From Lineus longissimus (Eukaryota > Nemertea > Pilidiophora > Heteronemertea > Lineidae), in assembly GCF_910592395.1 (NCBI RefSeq), contig NC_088316.1, positions 2,420,001-2,484,000 of the forward strand: DNA of 64,000 nt. Direction: 5' to 3'. The notes under the pieces are model-generated. The model was not told the DNA's origin. It saw only the letters and a list, made by a program, of their open reading frames with translations, and made no database searches. Positions 45,901 to 53,350 of this stretch are shown here, piece after piece. The number at the start of each line of letters is the position of its first letter. The stretch's first letter is position 1. The position numbers were made by a program, and so were the translations under genes.

Positions 45901-48900
45901 ATTGCACACAGAGAAAGGAGTGAATAAATCTACTTACCATCTCTGGAGTCAGCGTTGATAGTGATAGTCGTCTCATTCACCCCGCCGAGGATACCACCCA
46001 TCGGGGTCGACAGTTTGACCTTGAACTTCTCCTCAGGTTCGTACAGCGAATCGTCGATGATTTTAATGGTGCAATATTTTTGAGCTTCATATCTGTCGAA
46101 CCTGACAGCACTTGTGTGGTCCTCGGGGCGGGTGATATAGTCGGAGTAGGACGTGACTGTCCTGGGGACAGTGCCTTTAGCAGTGTCTGAAAAAGATGAT
46201 TGTGCAAGACTTTCTGTTATGGAGTCGGTATTCGGAGTCTGTCCCGCTGTGCCTGGAAGCATAGAAATACATAAGCTTTGGTGTCCACGACCTGGCGGCC
46301 TGGCGCCATCTCCAGGTCAAGTTGTTGTGCACTGTGGGTTAGAACAGTGGTGGCACACAGAATGAACGGCAAACAGCTAGGAAGACTAGGGTGATGAGCA
46401 CAGAGGGATGAGTTTGAGATGTGGATAAGAGCACACAGCAGTACCTAAAGTGTGGTTTGGTGTGCGCACAGAGTAGGCCATCACCTGAGGGGTGGACTTC
46501 AGTGTCCACAGAGGTTGCATCTACAGTGATCTACAGATTCATTAACCTATTTGTTGTAAAGCGTTTCCCTTCATCTAGAAGATAATAGTGTTTCATGACT
46601 TTCTGGGCATAGCTTTTGCAAGGAATGGGTTAATGCTGTTCAGATTGTGGATACACAGTGTGAACAACTAACATAATAAGTGATGGTGTAATGGAAAATT
46701 GGTGTTATAAACAGTTTTTTCAGTTGAATGGTGATATATCTGGTATGGGTTTGCACAAAAGGCTAAACTAGTGAAACGCACTGTCACAAGACTTGAAGCT
46801 GGTGATCTCTAAGTTTATAGCAAACAACCAAGTAAAGTGTTGATCTACGTCAGTTCTAGAGTGCGGTGAAAGTGAGGCACCACCGTGGAGATAGCTACAC
46901 ACAGGCGTGGGGATAAAAACGTTGTGAGGGAATGTCTTGTTGGTTGGAAATACTGACAGATTTTCAGTCACGATTTCATCAGTTCTCCAAGACATTCCAT
47001 GCCACAATCGATCAGTTATAATAGGGTAATCAATTGATCCAAGAACTTTTTGAGACTAGCTCTATTTGTTGCTATGATCCTTGGAAAAGGGGAAAAGGGA
47101 AACCCCACAGGCATGTTGGCAAACCCCTGCCCTTTCTAAAATCTCCCTTAAACATTGGTGTCTATCCCAAAAACCCTGGCCATTTTTTGGGTTCCTCCTA
47201 GCATAGGAAAAAACATATTCCCCTCATATTATATAAGATTTTACCAACCCAACATCAGGAATGGCAATTGGCAGTATTTTTTGGTGTCACCTTCAAGAGG
47301 ATGAAAAGATTTGCTAAACGAACATCAAATTGATGTGTCCTGGCCTAAAATCAATTGATTGGACCCTTAATTGATTGATTGAGTGACACTTACCTGATTC
47401 CGTGAAGCAGATGACCATGAACTCATCGGAGAGGTCGCCTGTCCTTTTGATCGGGATCTTAATTGTACCGGCATCCTCGTCAACCTTGTAGCCAGTCTCC
47501 GGGATGAAGACACGCGATTCTGAAACGAAAAATGACATGATGTATAAACAATTCCAAAGATGATTTTTGAATAAAATCGAAGTTGCTGTTAAATTTTGGA
47601 ATTATAACTTACGATCCTTAGCAGCATCCTTGATGGTGAGGGTGGTTTTACTGGGCATGCCCAGGAGGGCTTCGACAGGCTCAGACAGCTCCAGAACGAT
47701 GGTCTCCAAGTCTTCATACTTGTCGTCATCAAGGAGTCGCATGGACCAAGTCTTGGCATTCTCACCTGTCGATCAAATTCAATAAGATTAGTGGGCTATC
47801 AGGTGGCTAACTTTAAGAAGTTCAAAATATGTTATAATTCAACAAAAAGGTAAACTTCGAGTACTGTGGGCTATCAGGTGGCTAACTTTAAGAAGTTCAA
47901 AATATGTTATAATTCAACAAAAAGGTAAACTTCGGGGACTGTGGGCTATCAGGTGGCTAACTTTAAGAAGTTCAAAATATGTTATAATTCAACAAAAAGG
48001 TAAACTTCGGGTACTGTGGGCTATCAGGTGGCTAACTTTAAGAAGTTCAAAATATGTTATAATTCAACAAAAAGGTAAACTTCGGGTACTGTGGGCTATC
48101 AGGTGGCTAACTTTAAGAAGTTCAAAATATGTTATAATTCAACAAATAGGTAAACTTCGGGTACTGTGGGCTATCAGGTGGCTAACTTTAAGAAGTTAAA
48201 AATATGTTATAATTCAACAAATAGGTAAACTTCAGTTACTGATTACACCCAAGGGTTTCACAAGTTAACACACTGAACAATAAGTGATACAATGTATTTT
48301 CTAGCACAAGAATTGAAGATTTGCTTCCAAAGATACATCACTTCTGCTTAGGACTGTCGACGATTCGAATAGATCTCCAAAGATATTTTTGAATGACTTG
48401 CTTACCAGGGTTGAATTGGACTTGCTTTGCGAGTCTGCCACCAAAGTCTTCTCCTTCTGTAGCTGTGCTTGCATCGGTGGGGGCAATGGCTGAAGTATAG
48501 AGAAAAAATAAGCTAGAAAGTGTAAGAAATGACGTTCGTCTTGCGACAGGTTTTTTAATCCCACTACTAATATATTTCTATTTACAACCATACATCACTA
48601 CCCCAGGAACTCTTGGGACAACTACATCTGTGATCTACACATTAGACTGTCGAAATATCTGCATCCTAGGCCCTGGAGTCATAGATATGTCATCACCTGG
48701 ACTGGGAATGACACATTCATCACCTGAACTGGGAATGTCACATAGGATGCAGGTGGGCAAAAGGTACAAGGAATCTAGGTTTTTCAATAAGCATGGTTAC
48801 AGCAAACTGTCCCACTCTTTAGCAGTTCATATGTTTGAATATGTACTGTAGCACAGGATGCTACTCAAGGGAGTAAACTTACAGATGAAGGCGGTCTCTC

Positions 48901-50124
48901 TGAGCGATCCTCGTCTCCTGAGGACAACCTCAATGATACTATCACTCTCGTCGAAGGTGTACGAGTCCTTGTCGAAATAAATCATGGCCCAGCTGAGGGA
49001 GAAGGTCTGGCTGCTCAACACATTGCCACCTAAATGACGATAATGACAAGATGATTAGATCAAGTACTAGTTTTGTGGAAATTCTGTCTTGATATCGACG
49101 ACGATCAACTTGCAGAATCCAGACCTTCGTTCTCTCATTTCGAAAAATCAAAATATCGCTGAAAATAGCAAGGTATATAAGACAGAATAACAAACTGTCT
49201 CGCAAAGATAAGGTACCTCAATTAGCTGGTGTCAAAAAGAGGAGATAAAGTCATAACCATTTGGTTTCAGTTGCAAATGTTTCAAAGTTGACACCAACTC
49301 AATTTGGCTGCACAAATCAGTGCACGGTGCATTCTAGGTATTTCCGAATTCTGCTGGAAAATGTTAAGATGGAGCGGACTTTATCTGATTTGTAAACAGA
49401 TGCTGCTGACTCACTGCCTCCATGCTCTACTGCTGAACCCAGACAGATTCTAAACAACCTCCCAATGCATCGGAGATAGTTTTATCAACTGGAGTAAGGT
49501 GAGAAAAGGCACACGAGATTTGAGATGATTTTGACTCATGAGTTAACAAGGATTCCATGACTTTCTGTTACTATGCACAAAAGTCAAGTGGCCATAAAAA
49601 TGTACCCATCTCTACTTCAAAGGTATGAATATTAGCTAGATCAATCATTTAAAGCCCTGGGTGACCTTCACACCATCGCTCTGTCTCAAGTGGACAGACC
49701 TTTGGCAACTTCACAGTCCGTGGGGACAAAACTGGCCGGTTCGTTAAAGTTGGATTACTTTTTTTCATTAAGTGTCACCATAAATGGGGGAACATGACAT
49801 AATTAGATCCTGGTTATTACTATTAGGGCCAAAGTTTGCTCCCTCAAAGAGCTGCCAGAAAAACCAAGGTGGGATTCAAAGTTGAATTTTGTGGACTTTG
49901 GGAAGCATCTGGTTTTCCATCATAAAATCCTGCCCTTAAGGACATTTCAAAACTCCACCACTTACCCTTATCTGTGACATCGAAGGTGAAGGAATCATCA
50001 GTTGCATTGATATCTTTCTTCAAGAAGTACTTGATGAGGCCCTTGTCGATGTGTTCTGGAAATTGAATGATACTATCATAAGAAACTGTCAAGGACATGG
50101 TGTCAGTGGTAGAGGGAGTGGGTC
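30486..50124 (-). CDS. FREM2-like: FRAS1/FREM2/ECM3-type extracellular matrix protein, C-terminal ~1,457 residues (19 exons; N-terminus beyond window)
   Basis: The FRAS/FREM family builds the basement-membrane complex that anchors epithelia; the sea urchin member is ECM3. The membrane-bound forms are processed by furin-type proteases. Nineteen exons chain in frame from 50124 to the stop at 30488-30486. They encode the end of a CSPG (NG2-type) repeat ([20 protein letters not shown]), five Calx-beta domains each split over two or three exons, and the conserved region PCNPRHPDF...[12 protein letters not shown]. The juxtamembrane core follows ([43 protein letters not shown]). Last come a furin-like RTKR, a transmembrane helix and a 36-residue tail. 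The C-terminal order and sequence match FREM2/FRAS1 closely. The signal peptide and most CSPG repeats must be encoded right of 64 kb. Confidence 0.93.
31020..31262 (+). mobile_element. tRNA-derived SINE with triplicated AAAGCGCTTT tail
   Basis: GTTAGGGGTCATGAGGTCAC and CCAACGTCGGCGTGAGATTC resemble decayed A/B box regions. The body shares GCTGATTGAGCAGCTCA with the element at 8.1 kb. The tail has three units TAAAGCGCTTTGAGAATT, the last ending at the donor side of FREM2-like exon r (22 bp away). Confidence 0.55.
31290..31436 (-). CDS. FREM2-like: FREM2-like exon r
   Basis: Encodes [40 protein letters not shown] and SMDARPLFE. The FNAxLAxDDP...QPGxDGFxxDxxPLF pattern is conserved. Flanked by good AG and GT sites, phase 0 to 0. 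Confidence 0.94.
31773..31960 (-). CDS. FREM2-like: FREM2-like exon q
   Basis: Encodes [40 protein letters not shown] and [19 protein letters not shown]. [19 protein letters not shown] is diagnostic for the family. Donor TTTTG|GTAAGT, phase 0. Confidence 0.94.
32146..32272. repeat. Two-copy tandem duplication, 63-bp unit
   Basis: CAAATCAAAGAGCCTTCTGA ... GTCAATCTTTTG is repeated immediately with a few substitutions (CAAATCCAAAGAGTCTTCTG). It lies in the intron between exons p and q. Confidence 0.8.
32323..33140 (-). CDS. FREM2-like: FREM2-like exon p: large conserved juxtamembrane core exon
   Basis: At 818 bases this is the largest exon in the window. In order: [133 protein letters not shown] and [10 protein letters not shown]. 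All are near-verbatim FREM2/FRAS1 motifs. A Gly/Asp-rich insertion ([12 protein letters not shown]) follows [10 protein letters not shown]. Confidence 0.96.
33627..33803 (-). mobile_element. pogo/Tigger-like MITE, copy d, next to a splice donor
   Basis: From CAGTAGAACCTCTCTATTAA to AAGGGAGGTTCCACTG; TA flank on the left. Its right end lies 2 bp from the donor sequence CTTAC (33806-33810, minus-strand GTAAG) of FREM2-like exon o. Confidence 0.85.
33811..34102 (-). CDS. FREM2-like: FREM2-like exon o
   Basis: Encodes [60 protein letters not shown] and [20 protein letters not shown](N)LNLE across the next junction matches the family. A MITE ends only 7 bp inside the following intron. Confidence 0.92.
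34400..34564 (-). CDS. FREM2-like: FREM2-like exon n
   Basis: Encodes [40 protein letters not shown] and [15 protein letters not shown]. [13 protein letters not shown] and SRVxCxARAV are conserved in FRAS1/FREM2. Donor ACTG|GTGGGT. Confidence 0.9.
34957..35161 (-). CDS. FREM2-like: FREM2-like exon m: post-Calx region, Cys motif
   Basis: Encodes [39 protein letters not shown] and [20 protein letters not shown]. The PCN...C and LDSIYFxPG motifs are diagnostic for FRAS1/FREM proteins. The donor CCAG|GTCGGT is weak for this gene. Confidence 0.9.
35756..36039 (-). CDS. FREM2-like: FREM2-like exon l: Calx-beta 5, second half and linker
   Basis: Encodes [40 protein letters not shown] and [20 protein letters not shown], ending YPLVCLT. 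The acidic loop is replaced by [13 protein letters not shown], so this domain lacks the DDxxYE motif of the others. Ends in phase 0, unlike the upstream exons. Confidence 0.9.
36253..36432 (-). CDS. FREM2-like: FREM2-like exon k: Calx-beta 5, first half
   Basis: Encodes [40 protein letters not shown] and [13 protein letters not shown]. Acceptor ACTTTCAG, donor GATG|GTGAGT. Confidence 0.92.
36571..37078. repeat. Three-copy tandem repeat, about 177-bp unit (third copy shorter)
   Basis: Copies start at 36571, 36747 and 36925. Shared phrases are GAATCTTTTCTGCTAAACTT, ACCCGCCAAAAGAAAAATTA and CGCGAATATTTTGCAATTT. They occupy most of the intron between exons j and k. Confidence 0.9.
37114..37278 (-). 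CDS. FREM2-like: FREM2-like exon j: Calx-beta 4, second half
   Basis: Encodes [39 protein letters not shown] and [23 protein letters not shown] is the Calx-beta loop. Donor GACA|GTACGT. The downstream intron is largely a three-copy 177-bp repeat. Confidence 0.9.
37360..37518 (-). mobile_element. pogo/Tigger-like MITE, copy e
   Basis: CAGTAGAACCTCTCTATTAA to AGGGAGGTTCCACTG, with TA on each side. It lies in the intron between exons i and j. Confidence 0.85.
37528..37635 (-). mobile_element. Diverged partial MITE of the same family
   Basis: TTACAGAGGTCAGAGTCAATG, GGACCAAATGTGGTGTCCTT and GATAAGGGAGGTTCAATGG are decayed family phrases. It directly follows copy e, so it is either a nested or a tandem insertion. 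Confidence 0.6.
37751..37951 (-). CDS. FREM2-like: FREM2-like exon i: Calx-beta 4, first half
   Basis: Encodes [40 protein letters not shown] and [19 protein letters not shown]. Acceptor CTTTTCAG, donor AAAGG|GTAAAT. Confidence 0.92.
38650..39050 (-). mobile_element. tRNA-derived SINE, two tandem heads about 268 bp apart
   Basis: The minus strand of 38650-38783 and 38918-39050 carries nearly identical copies of TTTATGGCCCAGTGGTTGGC (A box) and GGTCAACCTTTGGATCGGTG (B box). About 130 bp lie between the copies. Duplicate heads suggest a dimeric SINE or an insertion next to a relative. Confidence 0.7.
39799..40008 (-). CDS. FREM2-like: FREM2-like exon h: Calx-beta 3, second half
   Basis: Encodes [52 protein letters not shown] and [11 protein letters not shown]. 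Acidic loop IVDD...EGDETF present. Confidence 0.92.
40227..40405 (-). mobile_element. pogo/Tigger-like MITE, copy f
   Basis: CAGCAGAACCTCTCTATTAA to AAGGGAGGTTCCACTG; TA on the left. It lies in the intron between exons g and h. Confidence 0.85.
40622..40771 (-). CDS. FREM2-like: FREM2-like exon g: Calx-beta 3, first half
   Basis: Encodes [40 protein letters not shown] and KSSPISAQ. Acceptor TGTTGCAG, donor CAAC|GTGAGT. Confidence 0.92.
41498..41700 (+). mobile_element. tRNA-derived SINE with AAAGCGCTTTGAGCGAG tail
   Basis: GGCAGCGGTAGCGCAGTGAA is an A box and GGTCGTGGGTTCGACTCCCG a textbook B box. A unique body follows, and a tail CCCAAAGCGCTTTGAGCGAG. It is the clearest SINE in the window. 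It lies in the intron between FREM2-like exons f and g. Confidence 0.75.
42146..42312 (+). mobile_element. Old pogo/Tigger-like MITE, copy g
   Basis: CAGTAGCTGACCTCCCTTTT, AACCTCTGCAATCGGGACTC and GAGACACCCTTTAAATC are recognisable but highly diverged family phrases. Confidence 0.5.
42765..42832. repeat. 16-bp minisatellite, four copies
   Basis: RGCCRAATAGTCATRR units (GCCGAATAGTCATGA, GCCAAATAGTCATCG, GCCAAATAGTCATAA, GCCAAATAGTCATGG) occur in tandem. Confidence 0.85.
43860..44040 (+). mobile_element. tRNA-derived SINE, second family
   Basis: GTGGTGCAGCGGAAACAGCC (A box) and GTCCTGGGTTCGATTCTAGG (B box) lie about 40 bp apart. The body GTTTTTCTCCGGGGTCTCCG follows, a phrase common in animal tRNA-SINEs. 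Confidence 0.7.
45095..45306. repeat. Two-copy tandem duplication, 106-bp unit
   Basis: GCCAATTCCAACAAAGAAAT starts at 45095 and at 45201. Both copies continue to CATATCAAAGTACAACTTGA with about two differences, so the duplication is recent. Confidence 0.92.
45657..45800 (-). mobile_element. pogo/Tigger-like MITE, copy h
   Basis: CAGTACCTCTCTTTAAGGAC to CTAAGGCAGGTTCCTCTG, with TA on both sides. It has a shorter, slightly deleted interior. It lies just downstream (gene sense) of FREM2-like exon f. Confidence 0.8.
45938..46186 (-). CDS. FREM2-like: FREM2-like exon f: Calx-beta 2, second half
   Basis: Encodes [20 protein letters not shown], then [20 protein letters not shown] and [26 protein letters not shown] is the canonical acidic loop. 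Acceptor TTTTTCAG, donor GATG|GTAAGT. Confidence 0.92.
47394..47519 (-). CDS. FREM2-like: FREM2-like exon e: Calx-beta 2, first half
   Basis: Encodes [40 protein letters not shown]. Good acceptor CGTTTCAG and donor ATCAG|GTAAGT, phase 1 to 1. Confidence 0.9.
47613..47765 (-). CDS. FREM2-like: FREM2-like exon d: Calx-beta 1, end
   Basis: Encodes [20 protein letters not shown] and [15 protein letters not shown], ending [23 protein letters not shown] is the acidic calcium-site loop of Calx-beta. A six-copy 75-bp tandem repeat begins only 25 bases upstream of its acceptor. Confidence 0.9.
47791..48240. repeat. 75-bp tandem repeat, six near-identical copies
   Basis: GTGGGCTATCAGGTGGCTAA recurs at 47791, 47866, 47941, 48016, 48091 and 48166, exactly 75 apart, with one or two changes per unit. 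It fills much of the intron between exons c and d and starts 25 bp from the exon d acceptor. Confidence 0.97.
48406..48489 (-). CDS. FREM2-like: FREM2-like exon c: Calx-beta 1, middle
   Basis: A small 84-base exon encoding (S)[19 protein letters not shown] and AKQVQFNPG. The A...DF......V.F.PG signature is the centre of Calx-beta. Donor CCTG|GTAAGC. Confidence 0.88.
48883..49029 (-). CDS. FREM2-like: FREM2-like exon b: Calx-beta 1, first part
   Basis: Encodes [39 protein letters not shown] and GSLRETAFI. The Fxxxxy.vdE....i.V.R.G pattern opens a Calx-beta domain. Phase 1 at both ends. Confidence 0.88.
49966..50124 (-). CDS. FREM2-like: FREM2-like exon a: end of last CSPG repeat
   Basis: Acceptor TTGTAG|GACC, donor AAGG|GTAAGT. 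It encodes [18 protein letters not shown], then [19 protein letters not shown] and [12 protein letters not shown]. The FTxxDI...G.v.Y...DDSFxFxVxD pattern is the second half of a CSPG repeat, directly before the first Calx-beta domain as in FREM2. Confidence 0.88.
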
Positions 50125-50138
50125 CTACAAGGAAGCAA

Positions 50139-50490
50139 CAGTTGCATTAGGATCCTTCTCCTAGAAGTGCTTGATTGAGGCCCTTGTCGATGTGTTCTGG
50201 AATTTGAATGATAAAGAAACTGTCAGGGACATGGTGTTAGTGGTAGAGGGAGTGGGTCCTACAAGGAAGCAATAGTTGCATTAGGATCATTCTCCTAGAA
50301 GTACTTGATCGAAGCTCTTGTTGATGTGTTCTGAAAGTGATAACATCACAAGAAAGTGTCAGGGACACATAGGGTTAATCGTGGATAGAAGGTCCTAGTT
50401 GAATACAAGGAACAGTTGCCTTCGCATCCTTCTTCAAGAAGGCCCTCGATGTGTCCTGGATGCTGAAAGATAATATCGTAATCAAAGTGT
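50139..50490 (-). pseudogene. Three decayed tandem copies of FREM2-like exon a
   Basis: Next to the intact exon (49966-50124), the sequence is repeated at about 135-bp spacing. GGCCCTTGTCGATGTGTTCT and GAGGGAGTGGGTCCTACAAGG recur at 50139-50272; weaker copies cover 50273-50408 and 50409-50490. The first copy has lost about 7 bases in the TATGATAGTATCATT region, shifting the frame, and has a TAG in the KKDI region. The others are worse, so none can code. Confidence 0.85.
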
Positions 50491-53277
50491 CCAAATTAGG
50501 CAGCAGTATTGTGGAAGACACACGGTCGTGACAAGTCATGGCTGATGGACTCACTCAGTTCTTCAAATTGGCTCCAACACCAATGGTTCAATTCACGGAA
50601 AGAATTTTCATTATCATGTCATGTTTTTTTAGAGGTAGTGGCAGTTAGTTCAAAAGAAGAGATCTGTAATGAAAAGAAACCTGGGTCATATTAGTTTTCG
50701 GTCTTTCTAGGAATTGGTTCCTACATATCTTCTTTGATACATTCCAATCTTAGGGAAAATACTTTGAGAGGCTGCTCGCCAGCTGCAAGTCTGTCATTTA
50801 CTAAAGAAATCACTTCTAATCCATCCACAAGCCATTGAAATCCCCTCATTCAAGTGCACTGCACCAACACTGACCAAATTCGGAAGAAAAACATCAAAGA
50901 TTAAATCTTTTGATAAAGTTTATCCCCAATTTCATCAATGCAATGAAAGTATTTTTAAGAATTAACTTTAATCCTCGCAATTGACTTCTAAAAGCTTAGG
51001 AACTTCATTATGTTGAATTTGCCAAATTAAAAAGTTGACCTTGTGCCCACAGGAAGAGCAGGACCCTGGGTCGATGCTTCATGCTTAATGGATCAACCAC
51101 GCCACACTTTTTTAGATTAGAATTTAGATTTGAAAGTCTCGCCCCATGATGTCCGCAATTAGTCTGGCTTCAAGATGAATCAGAGACATTCTGAAGGTCC
51201 TTTTAGGGGTAACATAGTTTGAGAATTGCTTTGAAAATTGCCTAAATCTGAGGTATTTGTGGGTTACCAGACTTTAACGGGGATCATTGAGGTGCAATCT
51301 GATCATTCAGATTGGATGGCCTGGGAAGGTGTGAACAGGGTATTTTAAAATGACATCCAGTAAGTTTGTTCTCTTTGTTTGTTTTTTTCCATAGGGATTT
51401 ATTGGGTATCTACCCTTGGCATAACCTGTCACTCAGCTTTGATCACAGGCACGCGGAAATAAGAGTTTAGTAGCCCCGCAAACAGCCAACAACCGTCAAA
51501 AGTAACATTATCACATACATGTATATATTACTATTCTTCTTGTGGGCCTGAACGATGCCCGAGACAAACTACTTCGATATCTTGAGTCAGTGTTGAGAAT
51601 TGATCCCACAACTTCCCTGACACGAAATTTTGTGCTACCCCAGTCTGCTGGATATGCTTGGCTGGGCTGGGTGTGAAGCAAGCCACTTTACAAACAGGAG
51701 TGTCAAACCTACTTAACCCCCTGGTGACAGAAGGGCATTTATCTCACTAATGACAAGGCCATGAGATGAAAGAAGGGCACAAGGGAAGAATTAAACAGGA
51801 TTTAGACAAAAAACCCTCAAAGATTTAACCTAAACACCTTGCACACTCCTTGGGGTGAAGCTTTAGCTCAAAGAATAACTTGGCCACATTTTGGGACTAA
51901 AACTTTCAGATTCCTTGATTATCTGAGGGGAAAAGCTTATTCAAATTTTAAGTCCTCCGGCGTCAGATAAAATGGTGGAAAATTCACCACCCCGGGTGTT
52001 AAAGCGATCTTGAGGACAATACATGACGTGACAATGGACTCATTAACCCTTTGTGTGTTTAATTGAGCAGAAGTTGCACTTGATGCTATTTTACTTATCT
52101 GATTAAGGCAGAAGTGAAATTCTCATGGGATCCTTACAAATCTGGCTGAGTCGGCAAAAATCAAGATAGGTTTGATGCTATTTATTCATAGCTCACAGGG
52201 TTAGTGATGACTGCCTTACTTTGTCACCAAAACATAGTCTTACCGAGAAAATCATACCTTCCACAATATAGCCAAGAAGTCCGAACTACATGTCGACCCT
52301 TTTTTGAAGAGTTGGCCCAAACACAATATGACGATTTATCACCCTAGGTCATTAGAAGTCCTCAACTATATGGCCAAAATTTTAGACATTCCCAGAGGTG
52401 GTTTTGATCGAATTTAATTAAATGGTTAAGCAAGTGCAAAAGCTGCCTTAGAAAGACTCCAAATGACCATGAAAATGTACTCAAGAGATCTAGAAAAGTT
52501 TTCAAGGGGATCTGAAGAAGTTAAGACCAAAAGTTAAGGGTTACGCTTTGTGGGCAAATAATTAACTAATTTACTGCTTGAGGGTGGCTCAGTTTAGATG
52601 TCTTTCAGCAAATGAGTAGAATTATTTTGGCGTTTTTTAACATTTTTCATTAAATTGGTTCACATACTTTTAGAAGCAATCATTGTGTTAGTGTTGACGA
52701 GATGTAGTTGGGATTTTACTAGCTTTTATTGTCATACATGTGGGATCAGCTGACTCCCACATGAGCACTCATTTGCCCTTCCAAGGGAGACCATCGTTTG
52801 TACACTTATTAGCCTTTTCAATTAGATCTGAACTTCAAAACAAACTCCTGATCTATTTTTACTAATCTCAGATAAAGACCTTCATTTAATGAATAGAATT
52901 TACTATGCAAACAATCAAAGATAAAAGGAACTTTCTAGAGAAATATTTTTAAAGTCATATCACTGACAACTATGGCTTAGAAAAGGACTAGGAACAATTC
53001 AAAAACACATTTAAAGAAAGACCTAATCAAGATAGGAGACTGTCTTCCTAATACCCTCAAATCAACTCGGACTCAATCCTACTGAAATTTGCTGTCAAAG
53101 TCCTCGTGTTTTGATAAAAATGGGAAAATGTTGATTTTGACACAGAATGACAGAAGTTAAGATCAAAGAAAAGTGGACTAAAAGTCAAAATAAAGACTTA
53201 GCTTTTGACTAAGTCAAAGTGAAGAAAGGGCAATTGGGGACAGTTATTTTAAGATTTGTGTTACAGAGGAAAAACAT

Positions 53278-53350
53278 CAAGGTCCAACCGGGGATTGAAC
53301 CCGGGACCTCTTGCTTATAAGACCATCACTCTACCGACTGAGCTAAAGGG
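53278..53350 (-). tRNA. tRNA-like sequence (pseudogene or SINE head; would-be Ile-UAU)
   Basis: The minus strand reads CCCTTTAGCTCAGTCGGTAG (good D arm/A box), AGTGATGGTCTTATAAGCAA, then GGTCCCGGGTTCAATCCCCG (perfect T arm/B box) and GTTGGACC. The 5' acceptor strand does not pair with the 3' TTGGACC, and the anticodon stem has mismatches. It is probably a decayed tRNA or tRNA-derived SINE, not a working gene. Confidence 0.5.

Noticed and set aside
53278-53350. Functional tRNA-Ile(UAU)
   Set aside because: The acceptor stem does not pair and the anticodon stem is mismatched, so it is listed only as tRNA-like.
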